Of a stretch of 64,000 nucleotides of DNA, positions 26,377 through 34,555 are shown piece by piece. The translations under genes were made by a program, and so were the position numbers. Origin of the DNA: Methanomethylovorans sp041447285 (GTDB lineage Archaea; Halobacteriota; Methanosarcinia; Methanosarcinales; Methanosarcinaceae); the NCBI RefSeq assembly GCF_041447285.1, contig NZ_JBGMEB010000012.1, forward strand, positions 87,482 to 151,481, read 5' to 3'. Each line of letters starts with the position of its first letter. Position 1 is the first letter of the stretch. The notes beneath the pieces were generated by a model, which was given only the letters and a program-made list of their open reading frames with translations, made no database searches and was not told the origin of the DNA.

Positions 26377-26718
26377 TTATTTTGAAGTTTTCCTTAAATT
26401 TTTCATTTTTTCAAGTTCTGCTTCAAGTTCCTGGATTTTGAGTTCGTCAATCCGATCTTCGAGATTTGCAAGTTCCTTGTCAGCATTTGAAACTGTATTG
26501 CGTATCTTTTCAACAACGTTCTTCTCCAGGTTTAGCCGTTGTTTTTTTGTTTCACTGACCAGGTCTTCCATTAATATCTTTCCCTCTTCTTTGCTGAGGG
26601 CACCTGCTTCAACCCTTTCCTTAACAAACTCTCTGACTCTTTCTTCAGACAATGCTGCTAATCCTGCACCTATCAGTGCAGCTGCACCAAGAATACCCAC
26701 TTTTGTCATTTTATCCAT
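26377..26718 (-). CDS. Phasin-like coiled-coil protein with N-terminal glycine-rich helix
   Basis: The 113-residue protein starts with a hydrophobic glycine/alanine segment (about residues 7-22), then continues as a charged coiled coil of repeated KEE/EDR heptads to the end. This resembles the phasin / polyhydroxyalkanoate synthesis regulator family, with REFVKERVEAGALSKEEGK being the typical part. No polyhydroxyalkanoate genes are nearby, and methanogens are not known to make it, so the name only describes the fold. It is alone on the minus strand between acr3 and the DUF1616 gene. GGGGATTATATA before the ATG is a possible ribosome-binding and promoter region. Confidence 0.65.
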   Translation of the reverse strand: MDKMTKVGILGAAALIGAGLAALSEERVREFVKERVEAGALSKEEGKILMEDLVSETKKQRLNLEKNVVEKIRNTVSNADKELANLEDRIDELKIQELEAELEKMKNLRKTSK

Positions 26719-26983
26719 TATATAATCCCCATATTTTTTGTAACTTTAGTTTGTACTTCACTTTTAATTAGGAGGTATAATTACTACAATATAAATATAA
26801 TGGGGTGCATCTATTCGAAAAAACTCCATTTATTGTATTTAGATGTCGTCCACTTTATGAAGAGTTAAATTCTAAAAAATAAAAAGATAATAGGTAAGTA
26901 TAATTTGATTTAATCATTTAAGTATCTTTATTATAGCTACTTAGAAACATTCAATTACTATGAATTACATCACGGGGATAGCC

Positions 26984-27883
26984 ATGCCAAATAAAAGGAC
27001 AATTTCTGTTGACATTCCGATTGTTGCTGCTCTAGTATTGCTTACGGATTTATTTATTCTCGTACCAGCGTTAGCAGCTACTCCCATTCGTTCGGTGCTG
27101 GGTTTGCCCATGGTACTGTTCCTGCCAGGATATGCTTTGATAGCTGCTCTTTTTCCAGGAAAAGATGATCTTGATGGCATTGAACGGCTGGCACTGAGTT
27201 TAGGTTTGAGTATTGCCGTAGTGCCATTAATAGGTCTTGGACTTAACTATACTCCTTGGGGTATAAGGCTGATCCCTATTTTGGTTTCGTTATCGGTCTT
27301 TACTTTCATTATGTGTTTAGTTGCGGTTTACAGAAGATCTAAGCTTCCCTCAGAGAAAGCATTTTCACTTTCTCTGGCTGAAGTGTATGCTTCCGTGAAA
27401 GCACCTGTAAGCAGTCAGTCAGAGTCTAAGTTAGACCGTGTTCTTACGATAATTCTTGTCATCGCTGTCTTGGCATCGGTAGTTGCGTTAGTTCATGTTA
27501 TGGTTACTCCAAAACAAGGAGAGAAATTCACTGAATTCTACATCCTTGGAATGGATGGTAAGGCAGACAATTATACTACTCGTTTTGCTTTAGGTGATAA
27601 TGGGCAGGTAATCGTGGGCGTTGTAAACCACGAATATGAAAACGTAAAATATAGTATGGATATCAGGCTTAATAACGAGTCTCTTCCTGTTCCATCTAAT
27701 GTTCAGAGTTTCACTTTGGATGACAATGCAACATGGGAACAGCCAGTGACATTCACTCCTAATTCTGTTGGTAATAACATGAAATTAGAGTTCCTGCTCT
27801 ACAAGAACGATAACTTGACAGTTCCTTATAGGGATCTTCATCTCTGGGTTAATGTAACGAGGGGTGCCAATGCAACCGAATGA
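26984..27883 (+). CDS. DUF1616 membrane protein
   Basis: The 299-residue protein has four N-terminal membrane helices (PIVAALVLLTDLFILVPA, a second with GLPMVLFLPGYALIAALF, and two more) and a fifth near residue 165. A C-terminal extracellular beta-rich domain follows (about residues 185-290) with several N-x-S/T sites. FLPGYAL followed by D-x-x-ERLALSLGLS is the DUF1616 signature. I use the ATG at 26984, which follows GGGGATA; an ATG at 26960 lacks a ribosome-binding site. DUF1616 proteins often accompany surface-structure or glycosylation genes, but function is unknown. The end overlaps the next gene by 14 bp. Confidence 0.8.
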   Translation: MPNKRTISVDIPIVAALVLLTDLFILVPALAATPIRSVLGLPMVLFLPGYALIAALFPGKDDLDGIERLALSLGLSIAVVPLIGLGLNYTPWGIRLIPILVSLSVFTFIMCLVAVYRRSKLPSEKAFSLSLAEVYASVKAPVSSQSESKLDRVLTIILVIAVLASVVALVHVMVTPKQGEKFTEFYILGMDGKADNYTTRFALGDNGQVIVGVVNHEYENVKYSMDIRLNNESLPVPSNVQSFTLDDNATWEQPVTFTPNSVGNNMKLEFLLYKNDNLTVPYRDLHLWVNVTRGANATE

Positions 27884-28703
27884 AGATAATATTTATGTTA
27901 AACGGGAGGAGCATGATTTATCCCGTGTAGCCAGAAGATCGGTACTTCCTGTTCTAGCTACAGTTTTACTCATTGGAATTGCTGAGATGTTGATGTTTTC
28001 AGGAATAAGGGGAGCAGCAATTCTATTTCATATGTTAATTCTTGTTGTTGTGTCCATAAGCACTGTTCGTATCAAAGATAAGTATGTAACTTGGGCCCTC
28101 CAGGCTCTTATGCTGTTGCCTCTGTTACGGCTGATCAATTTCTCCATGCCCATATTTTCAGAAATGGTACTGTATCGCTATTTCTACATCTATATTCCTA
28201 TGTTTGTACCTATATTTCTGATAATCAGGCACCAAAGTTTTTCTCCTGTACAGCTCGGTCTTTCTTTCAAAAGAATAATTTTATATTTGCCTCTCTCACT
28301 GGTAATTGGGTTGCTAATTGCAGAAGCTGAGTATTTTATTATGGGTCCCGCTCCTATCGTGCCAAACATGTCTTTCTATAACCTGGTTGACGTTGCTTTG
28401 ATCATGGTCTTTTGCGTAGGTTTGGTTGAGGAACTTATGTTCAGATCTATTCTGCAGACGAGGCTTGAAGGTGTATTTGGTTCCACACTGGGGCTTATTG
28501 TAGCTAGTTCACTTTTTGGCCTTATGAGTTCTGTTTATGGTACAGTGGCTGAAATTCTATTTGCGTCCGTGGTAGGTCTTATACTGGGTTACATGTTCAG
28601 TAAAACCCGCAGTTTACCTCTTGTTGCTCTTACTCACGGTTTGGTTAATATCTTCCTTTTTGCCATCATACCTTTGCTAGGTCCAGGGCTTGGGATAGCC
28701 TAA
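27870..28703 (+). CDS. CPBP-family intramembrane protease-like protein
   Basis: The 277-residue protein has about eight membrane helices and the EExxxR motif in GLVEELMFRSILQTRL, plus LTHGLVN matching the HxxxN motif. The expected FxxxH motif appears as SSLFGLMSS without the His, so catalysis by the usual glutamate/histidine metal site is doubtful. It overlaps the DUF1616 gene by 14 bp, with GAGGGG just upstream of the ATG, so the two are translationally coupled and may form one membrane complex. Members of this family include CAAX proteases and non-proteolytic relatives. Confidence 0.78.
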   Translation: MQPNEDNIYVKREEHDLSRVARRSVLPVLATVLLIGIAEMLMFSGIRGAAILFHMLILVVVSISTVRIKDKYVTWALQALMLLPLLRLINFSMPIFSEMVLYRYFYIYIPMFVPIFLIIRHQSFSPVQLGLSFKRIILYLPLSLVIGLLIAEAEYFIMGPAPIVPNMSFYNLVDVALIMVFCVGLVEELMFRSILQTRLEGVFGSTLGLIVASSLFGLMSSVYGTVAEILFASVVGLILGYMFSKTRSLPLVALTHGLVNIFLFAIIPLLGPGLGIA

Positions 28704-28901
28704 ATGAGTGTTCAATGGCTTGCAGACGGAATAGGCTTTGTGGTAAGGTAAAGCTTGTTTCGCCAAGTCATACATATTTTTCTGATACTCAAAACCAAAT
28801 TAGTCCACACTGCACTTCTGAAAATGGATCTCTAATGGAATTTATGGCAGTAGTAAACCCAAATAAAAAAGAATACTTCTGTGCGCTCAATTGCACATAA
28901 T

Positions 28902-29174
28902 TCAGATCATTGCAATTATCTTGTAAACCACAATTGCAGCAAAGCAAACTACCAGTGGCATTATGCTCATGTCAAGTGAACACTCGATTGCACTGTTCCA
29001 TTTTGTGGATGCAGCTAACATCAGCTTTGCAGCAAGTAATGTTACTAACGCAAAAATCGCAAGAACTCCATATTCTGGAAGTCCCATGGATGTGGTCATC
29101 GATGTTACCCCAGTATTTGTAGTGGTAGACGCTACTGCACTTGCTAACGCCACAGATGCTATAGATGTTAACAT
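28902..29174 (-). CDS. Small two-helix membrane protein, unknown function
   Basis: A 90-residue protein with a Thr/Ser/Ala-rich N-terminus and two strong membrane helices (about residues 36-54 and 70-88). A TATA box within TATATATAG (about 29201-29210, minus strand) lies roughly 30 bp upstream of the ATG, which would give a nearly leaderless mRNA and supports it being a real gene. I do not recognise the family. Adjacent genes are not obviously related. Confidence 0.55.
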   Translation of the reverse strand: MLTSIASVALASAVASTTTNTGVTSMTTSMGLPEYGVLAIFALVTLLAAKLMLAASTKWNSAIECSLDMSIMPLVVCFAAIVVYKIIAMI

Positions 29175-29339
29175 ATTGAGATGTTCTTATTCCTTCTCAC
29201 TATATATATCTTTTCTACTGTAAATATGCCATTATCCAGTGATGCAACTATCATCTAATATGATTGTGACTTCTATTTCTTTTGCAATATGGCATGATAG
29301 AAAACCATTTATTCATAGCAGGTAAATATATTACTACTC

Positions 29340-29696
29340 ATGGCAAATATCCACGATAGGACCAAATCTAACTTGTATGGTATCAAAGGGTTACATAATG
29401 TTCATTCATGGAATGGTCTTGCTATCCATATTAAGAACAGTTCTAGGGTGCAAAGATGCGAGTTTTTCAGTACATGCAAGTCTAATCGTAAGTCTAATTC
29501 CTGTAATTTCTCTATTAAAAGACAGGATGCAATCTATATGTTAGCATCAGAATTCAATGTGACATTGGATCTGGCTGAGAAGCTTATCGATACTTTACTT
29601 GACATGGGTAATGCACGGGCTCTGCGCTGTGTAAAAAATGAGCATGATCCTTTTGATGAAGGTACAAGGATGCTAGTTTTCTATGAGGAACTATAA
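29340..29696 (+). CDS. Hypothetical protein
   Basis: A 118-codon frame, preceded by a TATA-like GTAAATATATTA about 17 bases before the ATG. The first 55 residues are basic with several Cys (QRCEFFSTC, NSCNF). The last 60, from YMLASEFNVTLDLAEKLIDTLL, form a plausible helical domain. I do not recognise it. The second half could also be a separate shorter protein starting at Met62. It lies 48 bp upstream of purA on the same strand. Confidence 0.45.
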   Translation: MANIHDRTKSNLYGIKGLHNVHSWNGLAIHIKNSSRVQRCEFFSTCKSNRKSNSCNFSIKRQDAIYMLASEFNVTLDLAEKLIDTLLDMGNARALRCVKNEHDPFDEGTRMLVFYEEL

Positions 29697-29743
29697 TTCA
29701 GGATATCAAAAAATTATTATGTATCTAAGTTCATCTGCACCCT

Positions 29744-31015
29744 ATGTTTACGATCATTACAGGTGCTCAGTTTGGTGATGAAGGCAAAGGAAAGATAGTT
29801 GACCTCATATCCGGTAAATATGATCTTGTTGTAAGATTCCAGGGCGGGGACAACGCCGGTCACACTGTCAAAGTAGGTAATAGTGTATACAAGCTGCACC
29901 TTATACCTTCTGGATTTTTATTGGATTCCAGGGTTCTTATAGGTCCCGGTACTGTTCTTAATCCTCAGTCTCTCGCTCAGGAACTTGAAATGCTTGCACA
30001 GGGTGGAATACATATTGGTCCTGATAAGCTTGGTATTGATGCAAAGACCAGTATTATCATGCCATATCATATCGAGCTTGATGGTCTTAAGGAGTCCAGC
30101 CGCTCAGAGAAGATAGGTACTACTAAAAAAGGTATAGGTTTTGCATATATTGACAAAGTTGCAAGAGATGAGGTCCGATTTTCTGACCTTGTGGATAAGG
30201 CAAAGTTCCTCTCAAGGCTCAAGGAACTGGTCCCTCAGAAAGAGAATTCTATCAGGGAGCTCGGAGGGAATCCATCGGTTGTTATGAATGATAAATTAAT
30301 TGACCTCTATGTTTCATTAGGTGAAAAGTTTGCACCTTATATGACAGACGTTTCTCTTGAGATCAACAAGGCAATAGAAGAGGGTAAAAATGTACTGGCA
30401 GAGGGTGCACAGGGTACTCATCTTGATGTGATCCATGGAACTCAGAAATTTGTTACTTCATCATGTACTATTGCTGGGTCTGCATGTTCTAATTTGGGGG
30501 TAGGACCCACAAAAGTAGACAATGTATTGGGTATAGTCAAAGCATACATCACTCGTGTAGGTGAAGGCCCTCTGCCAAGTGAGCTTAAAGATGATCTGGG
30601 TAAACAGATACAGCAAGTTGGAAAAGAATTCGGTACGACTACTGGCCGCGCAAGAAGATGTGGCTGGTTTGATTTGCCTTTGGTGAAAAAGGCTGTATTC
30701 TTAAATGGTTACACGGAAGTTGCCCTTACAAAGCTTGATGTGCTTTCTGACATAAATCCGATTAAAGTATGCATTGGATACAAATTGAATGGGGAATTTA
30801 CGGAATATCCTCCAGAGCTCACAGCTGATCTTGCACAATGTGTTCCTGTTTATGAAGAATTGGAAGGTTGGTCGGGAGATTTGACTCACGTACGTCAGTT
30901 CTCAGATCTTCCAGATGCTGCCCGTAAGTATGTATTGTATCTTGAGGGAAAGATGGGAATACCAATAGACTATATTTCTGTGGGTCCAGGAAGAGAGCAA
31001 ACCTTCAGAAAATAA
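29744..31015 (+). CDS. purA: Adenylosuccinate synthetase
   Basis: PurA joins IMP and aspartate using GTP in AMP synthesis. The 423-residue protein has the N-terminal P-loop-like GAQFGDEGKGK with the catalytic Asp, NAGHTVKVG, the EGAQGTHLDVIHGT segment, and the TTTGRARRCGWFD switch region. Length is normal. It is preceded by a TATA-like region (about 29711-29720) and appears to be monocistronic. Confidence 0.95.
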   Translation: MFTIITGAQFGDEGKGKIVDLISGKYDLVVRFQGGDNAGHTVKVGNSVYKLHLIPSGFLLDSRVLIGPGTVLNPQSLAQELEMLAQGGIHIGPDKLGIDAKTSIIMPYHIELDGLKESSRSEKIGTTKKGIGFAYIDKVARDEVRFSDLVDKAKFLSRLKELVPQKENSIRELGGNPSVVMNDKLIDLYVSLGEKFAPYMTDVSLEINKAIEEGKNVLAEGAQGTHLDVIHGTQKFVTSSCTIAGSACSNLGVGPTKVDNVLGIVKAYITRVGEGPLPSELKDDLGKQIQQVGKEFGTTTGRARRCGWFDLPLVKKAVFLNGYTEVALTKLDVLSDINPIKVCIGYKLNGEFTEYPPELTADLAQCVPVYEELEGWSGDLTHVRQFSDLPDAARKYVLYLEGKMGIPIDYISVGPGREQTFRK

Positions 31016-31139
31016 CTATTTTCTGCCGAAAAGAGTATATACTAACTGAGAGTTTAAAACCAATACTCCACCGTATCTAAGTTTCCAGATGCTGAGTCCA
31101 ATTGTCTGAAAATTTATTATCTAATCCAGGGAGAATAGA

Positions 31140-31589
31140 ATGACTACGTTATATGATGTTCCTGCAAGTGACCTGATCTCTAAGGTAGCAGAAAAGTTGA
31201 AGGAGAATGAGCATGTAAAACCCCCAGAGTGGGCGGCTTATGTTAAGACCGGTGCTCACAAGGAGCTTGCTCCTACGAATAGTGACTGGTGGTACATTCG
31301 CTGTGCCGCTGTGCTAAGAACTATTTACACTGATGGTCCCATTGGTGTAGAGAGGCTGCGCTCTGTCTACGGGGGTAAAAAGGACATGGGTTCTCAACCT
31401 CACAGAAAAGCCAAGGGAAGCGGTTCCATTGCAAGAGAGGCTGCACAACAACTCGAAGCTGCTGGCTTCGTTCGCTCATTGAAGAGTGGTCGTGTTGTAT
31501 CTCCGGCTGGTCAGTCCATGTTGGACAATACTGCATACGAGGTAAAGCAGACATTATTAGAGAAGATTCCAGAACTTGCCAAATACTAA
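31140..31589 (+). CDS. rps19e: Ribosomal protein eS19
   Basis: Archaeal/eukaryotic small-subunit protein eS19, 149 residues, starting TTLYDVPASDLISKVAEKL and containing WWYIRCAAVLRTIY and KGSGSIAREAAQQLE, all family hallmarks. It opens the conserved archaeal cluster eS19, PDCD5-like, eL39, eL31, eIF6, LX, prefoldin alpha, FtsY. GGGAGAATAG before the ATG is the ribosome-binding site. Confidence 0.96.
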   Translation: MTTLYDVPASDLISKVAEKLKENEHVKPPEWAAYVKTGAHKELAPTNSDWWYIRCAAVLRTIYTDGPIGVERLRSVYGGKKDMGSQPHRKAKGSGSIAREAAQQLEAAGFVRSLKSGRVVSPAGQSMLDNTAYEVKQTLLEKIPELAKY

Positions 31590-31655
31590 AGGCAATTGAT
31601 GGTAGATCAAATTCATAAATTCCTGTAAGTCGATAGTATATTCACAGGTGATTGC

Positions 31656-32006
31656 ATGGCAGGTGAACTCGAGGATATCCGCAGAAAGAGGCTTGAACAA
31701 TTACAGCGTCAACAGGCTTCACAAATGCATCCTGATATTCAGGCCGCTTATCAACAGGAGCAAATGCAGGCTGAATTGGAAGCTAAGAAGCAATCAATTC
31801 TTCGGCAGATCCTCACTCCTGAGGCAAGAGAGCGTCTGACTACATTAAAAATGTCAAGGCCTGAACTTGTGGAGCAGCTGGAATCTCAGCTTATAATGCT
31901 TGCACAGAATGGGCGCTTGCAGTCGCAGATAACAGATGAGAAATTAAAAGCTCTGTTGGCTCAAATGCAGCCCAAGAAGCGCAAGACTACCATAACGAGG
32001 GTATAA
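31656..32006 (+). CDS. PDCD5-family DNA-binding protein
   Basis: The 116-residue protein is the archaeal relative of human PDCD5, with the N-terminal helix ELEDIRRKRLEQLQRQQA, a compact helical core (LTPEARERLTTLKMSRPEL) and a basic tail PKKRKTTITRV. The family binds DNA non-specifically. It follows eS19 by 66 bp with AGGTG before the ATG, its normal genomic place in euryarchaea. Confidence 0.92.
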   Translation: MAGELEDIRRKRLEQLQRQQASQMHPDIQAAYQQEQMQAELEAKKQSILRQILTPEARERLTTLKMSRPELVEQLESQLIMLAQNGRLQSQITDEKLKALLAQMQPKKRKTTITRV

Positions 32007-32015
32007 TAGCAGGTC

Positions 32016-32612
32016 ATGAAAGCATCAGTTCTTTTCAGCGGTGGAAAGGACAGTTCTCTGTCAGCTATACTGCTTGAGCCATTCTTTGAAATAGAATTGG
32101 TGACATGTACTTTCGGTGTGCTGCCGGTAGGCGAGGTTGCCAGAAAGGCAGCTGAGAGGCTTGGATTTGCACATCGTGTACTTGGACTTGACCGAAAGGT
32201 GCTGGAAGAGGCTTATGGTCTTCTTATGAGGGATGGTTTCCCTAGGAGCGCCATCAACTGCATCCATCATGCAGCGGTGGAAACACTTGCTTGCGAGAAG
32301 GATGTTTCAATTGTTGTTGATGGAGTGCGCCGGGATGATCGTGTTCCTGTGCTGACCATTGGGCAGTCCCGCAGCATCGAAGACAGGCTAGGGATAAAGT
32401 ATATGTGCCCGCTGAAAGGGTACGGTAGGTCTGCAGTTGATCTTCTGGTAAGCAGGCATTTAGAAATAGAGGAAGGCCAGAGTTCAGAGGTCATAAAAGC
32501 AGATTACGAAACAGAGTTACGGGAAATAGTATTCCAAAGACATGGGACACAGATGATAGGAAAACTTTTTCCTTCACATGTTCAGTCTCATGTTGTTGGT
32601 CGTAAAAAGTAA
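32016..32612 (+). CDS. PP-loop ATPase superfamily protein
   Basis: The 198-residue protein has the PP-loop SGGKDSS at residues 8-14 and INCIHHAAVE and VVDGVRRDDRVP further on, typical of an archaeal N-type ATP pyrophosphatase group. Such enzymes adenylate their substrate, for instance in RNA base thiolation. It lies 9 bp after the PDCD5-like gene and before eL39, a place it holds in other methanogens, which hints at a translation-linked role. The exact substrate is not known to me. Confidence 0.8.
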   Translation: MKASVLFSGGKDSSLSAILLEPFFEIELVTCTFGVLPVGEVARKAAERLGFAHRVLGLDRKVLEEAYGLLMRDGFPRSAINCIHHAAVETLACEKDVSIVVDGVRRDDRVPVLTIGQSRSIEDRLGIKYMCPLKGYGRSAVDLLVSRHLEIEEGQSSEVIKADYETELREIVFQRHGTQMIGKLFPSHVQSHVVGRKK

Positions 32613-32737
32613 TCAATCTGTATATCGCAAGTTTATTCCACGAATACAGCTTTAAGATTACAATGTAATGTTCAGGATAAAGCCAAACCTTGATATACAT
32701 CTTATTCGATTTATGATTCCATAGATAGGTGAGACAA

Positions 32738-32893
32738 GTGAGCCAGAATACTAAAGGACAAAAAATTAGGCTTGCAAAAGCACACAGGCAGAACCACAGG
32801 GTTCCAACTTGGGTGATAATCAAGACCGCTAGGAAAGTAGTGGGTCATCCCAAGAGAAGAAGCTGGAGAAGAAGCGATCTGGATGCGAAGTAA
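32738..32893 (+). CDS. rpl39e: Ribosomal protein eL39
   Basis: A 51-codon gene starting with GTG at 32738. The protein is highly basic with the family sequence KAHRQNHRVPTWVIIKT and a C-terminal HPKRRSWRRSDLDAK, which is diagnostic for eL39. It is too short to be picked up by length-filtered gene calling. It is preceded by a TATA-like region (about 32699-32714) and followed 13 bp later by eL31. Confidence 0.95.
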   Translation: MSQNTKGQKIRLAKAHRQNHRVPTWVIIKTARKVVGHPKRRSWRRSDLDAK

Positions 32894-32906
32894 GTAGGTG
32901 ATGATG

Positions 32907-33173
32907 ATGGCAGAAGATGCAGTTAAAGAGCAGATATATACAATCCCCCTGCGTTCAATAAAGGAACTTCCGAGGTACAGAAGGGCGGATAAGGCTATGA
33001 CGCTCATAAGGAACTATCTTACAAAACACATGAAGGTAGAATCCAACCAGGTAAAGTTGCACGCGACAATTAATGAGAAGGTATGGGAAAGAGGTATGCA
33101 GAAGCCTCCATCCTTCATACGAGTACGTGCTGCAAAGTTTGAGGACGGAGTAGTAGAGGCAGAGCTTGCCTAA
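32907..33173 (+). CDS. rpl31e: Ribosomal protein eL31
   Basis: The 88-residue basic protein has the eL31 pattern YTIPLRSIKELPRYRRADKA and NEKVWERGMQKPPSFIRVRA. Three consecutive ATG codons and a GTG lie at the 5' end; I choose the last ATG, six bases after AGGTG. It is part of the ribosomal operon. Confidence 0.95.
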   Translation: MAEDAVKEQIYTIPLRSIKELPRYRRADKAMTLIRNYLTKHMKVESNQVKLHATINEKVWERGMQKPPSFIRVRAAKFEDGVVEAELA

Positions 33174-33214
33174 AACTACTACTTATTTTATTTCAGAAAG
33201 CGAAGTACGTTGAA

Positions 33215-33880
33215 ATGACAATCCCTACTCTGGATATAATGGATACCCCTGTCATTGGGGTTTTCGCAACTTGTACGGAAGATTTTGCTTTAGTACCTTG
33301 CGGCACAAAAGTAAATGCCAAGGACTTGATAGCTGATAACTTACATGTTCAAGTGCTTGAGGTCATAATGAGCCAGAGCAGTGTGATTGGTTCTATGGTT
33401 AGAGCTAATTCCAGTGGGCTTCTTATTCCTAGAGGTTCTTCCATTGAAGGATTGGAAGGTATTGATCTTCCGATTTCCAATCTTCCGGATAAATTGAATG
33501 CAATTGGAAATATTGTTCTTGCTAATGACTCTACCGCCTTGGTCCATCCGGAGCTGTCTGATCATTCCATCGATATTATTGCACAGACTTTGAAAGTGGA
33601 TGTGCACAGAGGTACTATCGCAGGTCTGAAAACAGTAGGTATGGCCGGTACAGCGACTAACAAGGGATTACTTGTAAATCCGAAGGCCACTGCAAAAGAG
33701 CTGGCATTCCTTGAAGAAATATTTGATCTGCCTGTGGATGTAGGTACTACTAATTATGGTACTGCGATGGTAGGCTCAGGCCTGCTGGCAAATTCCAAAG
33801 GTTATGTGGCAGGTTCAAAGACCACTGGTTATGAACTAGGTAGGATCGAGGGTGCTCTAGGCTTTATTGTACAAGAGTAA
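33215..33880 (+). CDS. eif6: Translation initiation factor 6
   Basis: aIF6 binds the large ribosomal subunit and blocks premature joining with the small subunit. The 221-residue protein shows the fivefold repeated pentein segments, for example VIGVFATCTEDFALVP and GTTNYGTAMVGSGLLANSKG. It follows eL31 by 41 bp. The upstream ribosome-binding site is weak. Confidence 0.95.
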   Translation: MTIPTLDIMDTPVIGVFATCTEDFALVPCGTKVNAKDLIADNLHVQVLEVIMSQSSVIGSMVRANSSGLLIPRGSSIEGLEGIDLPISNLPDKLNAIGNIVLANDSTALVHPELSDHSIDIIAQTLKVDVHRGTIAGLKTVGMAGTATNKGLLVNPKATAKELAFLEEIFDLPVDVGTTNYGTAMVGSGLLANSKGYVAGSKTTGYELGRIEGALGFIVQE

Positions 33881-33910
33881 GATTATTTTAAATTATAATG
33901 GGTGATTGAT

Positions 33911-34087
33911 ATGAAGGACTTTGTTGTTAAGGGAAAGTTCAAAGCCGGATGTGAATGGGAAAAATTCACCAAGCAAGTTGCTAGCCAGAATGAGAAAAAT
34001 GCAGAAGATAAGGTATATTCTCTCTTTGGCAGCAAGCACGGTATAAAAAGGATGTTTGTAAAGATCGAAAGCATTGCTGAGGCATGA
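33911..34087 (+). CDS. rplX: Ribosomal protein LX (eL20, L18a-related)
   Basis: The 58-residue protein KDFVVKGKFKAGCEWEKFTK...SLFGSKHGIKRMFVKIES matches archaeal LX. The start is ATG 33911; a GTG at 33902 in the GGGTGATTG ribosome-binding site is in frame but unlikely. It is 3 bp from the prefoldin gene, which it precedes in most euryarchaea. Confidence 0.93.
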   Translation: MKDFVVKGKFKAGCEWEKFTKQVASQNEKNAEDKVYSLFGSKHGIKRMFVKIESIAEA

Positions 34088-34090
34088 TCC

Positions 34091-34525
34091 ATGGCAGAGA
34101 TGAATGACACGGATCCACGCAACCTAGTGGCGCAGCACCGTGAGTATCAACGCAGAGCAGAAGCTTTGCACCAGCAGCTAAGCATGGTAAGTCTGTCAGC
34201 ACAGGACTGCCAGAGGGCCATCGCTACCATTGAGGAGTTGGAAAAGGAAAAAGCAGATGCTCAGACCATGGTCCCCATAGGGTCCGGCTCATTCATCTAT
34301 GCTAAGCTTGGGACGGTCGATAAAGTGGTCGTCAATGTAGGCGCAGGTATAAGTATTGAAAAATCCTGTCCTGAAGCTAAGGAAATCCTTCAGAGGCGTA
34401 AGGACGAACTCGATAAGATCCTCGAGAAAATGAATACTTCTTTGGCCCAGCTTGCCCATGGTATGCAGGCGATTGAAGCTCAGATTACGGCATTGCAGCA
34501 GGGTGCACAGTCAAGCACCCAGTAA
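34091..34525 (+). CDS. pfdA: Prefoldin alpha subunit
   Basis: Prefoldin captures unfolded proteins and hands them to the thermosome. The 144-residue protein has N- and C-terminal coiled coils flanking the beta-hairpin region MVPIGSGSFIYAKL and VVVNVGAGISIEKS, the alpha-class pattern. It is followed by ftsY after 30 bp. Confidence 0.94.
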   Translation: MAEMNDTDPRNLVAQHREYQRRAEALHQQLSMVSLSAQDCQRAIATIEELEKEKADAQTMVPIGSGSFIYAKLGTVDKVVVNVGAGISIEKSCPEAKEILQRRKDELDKILEKMNTSLAQLAHGMQAIEAQITALQQGAQSSTQ

Positions 34526-34555
34526 ACTTTTTTTCATTTCCGCAGAGTTGGTCGT

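Noticed and set aside
28715..28900. 61-codon plus-strand frame between the CPBP gene and the small membrane protein
   Set aside because: No ribosome-binding site or promoter, odd composition, and no recognisable domain. Probably chance.
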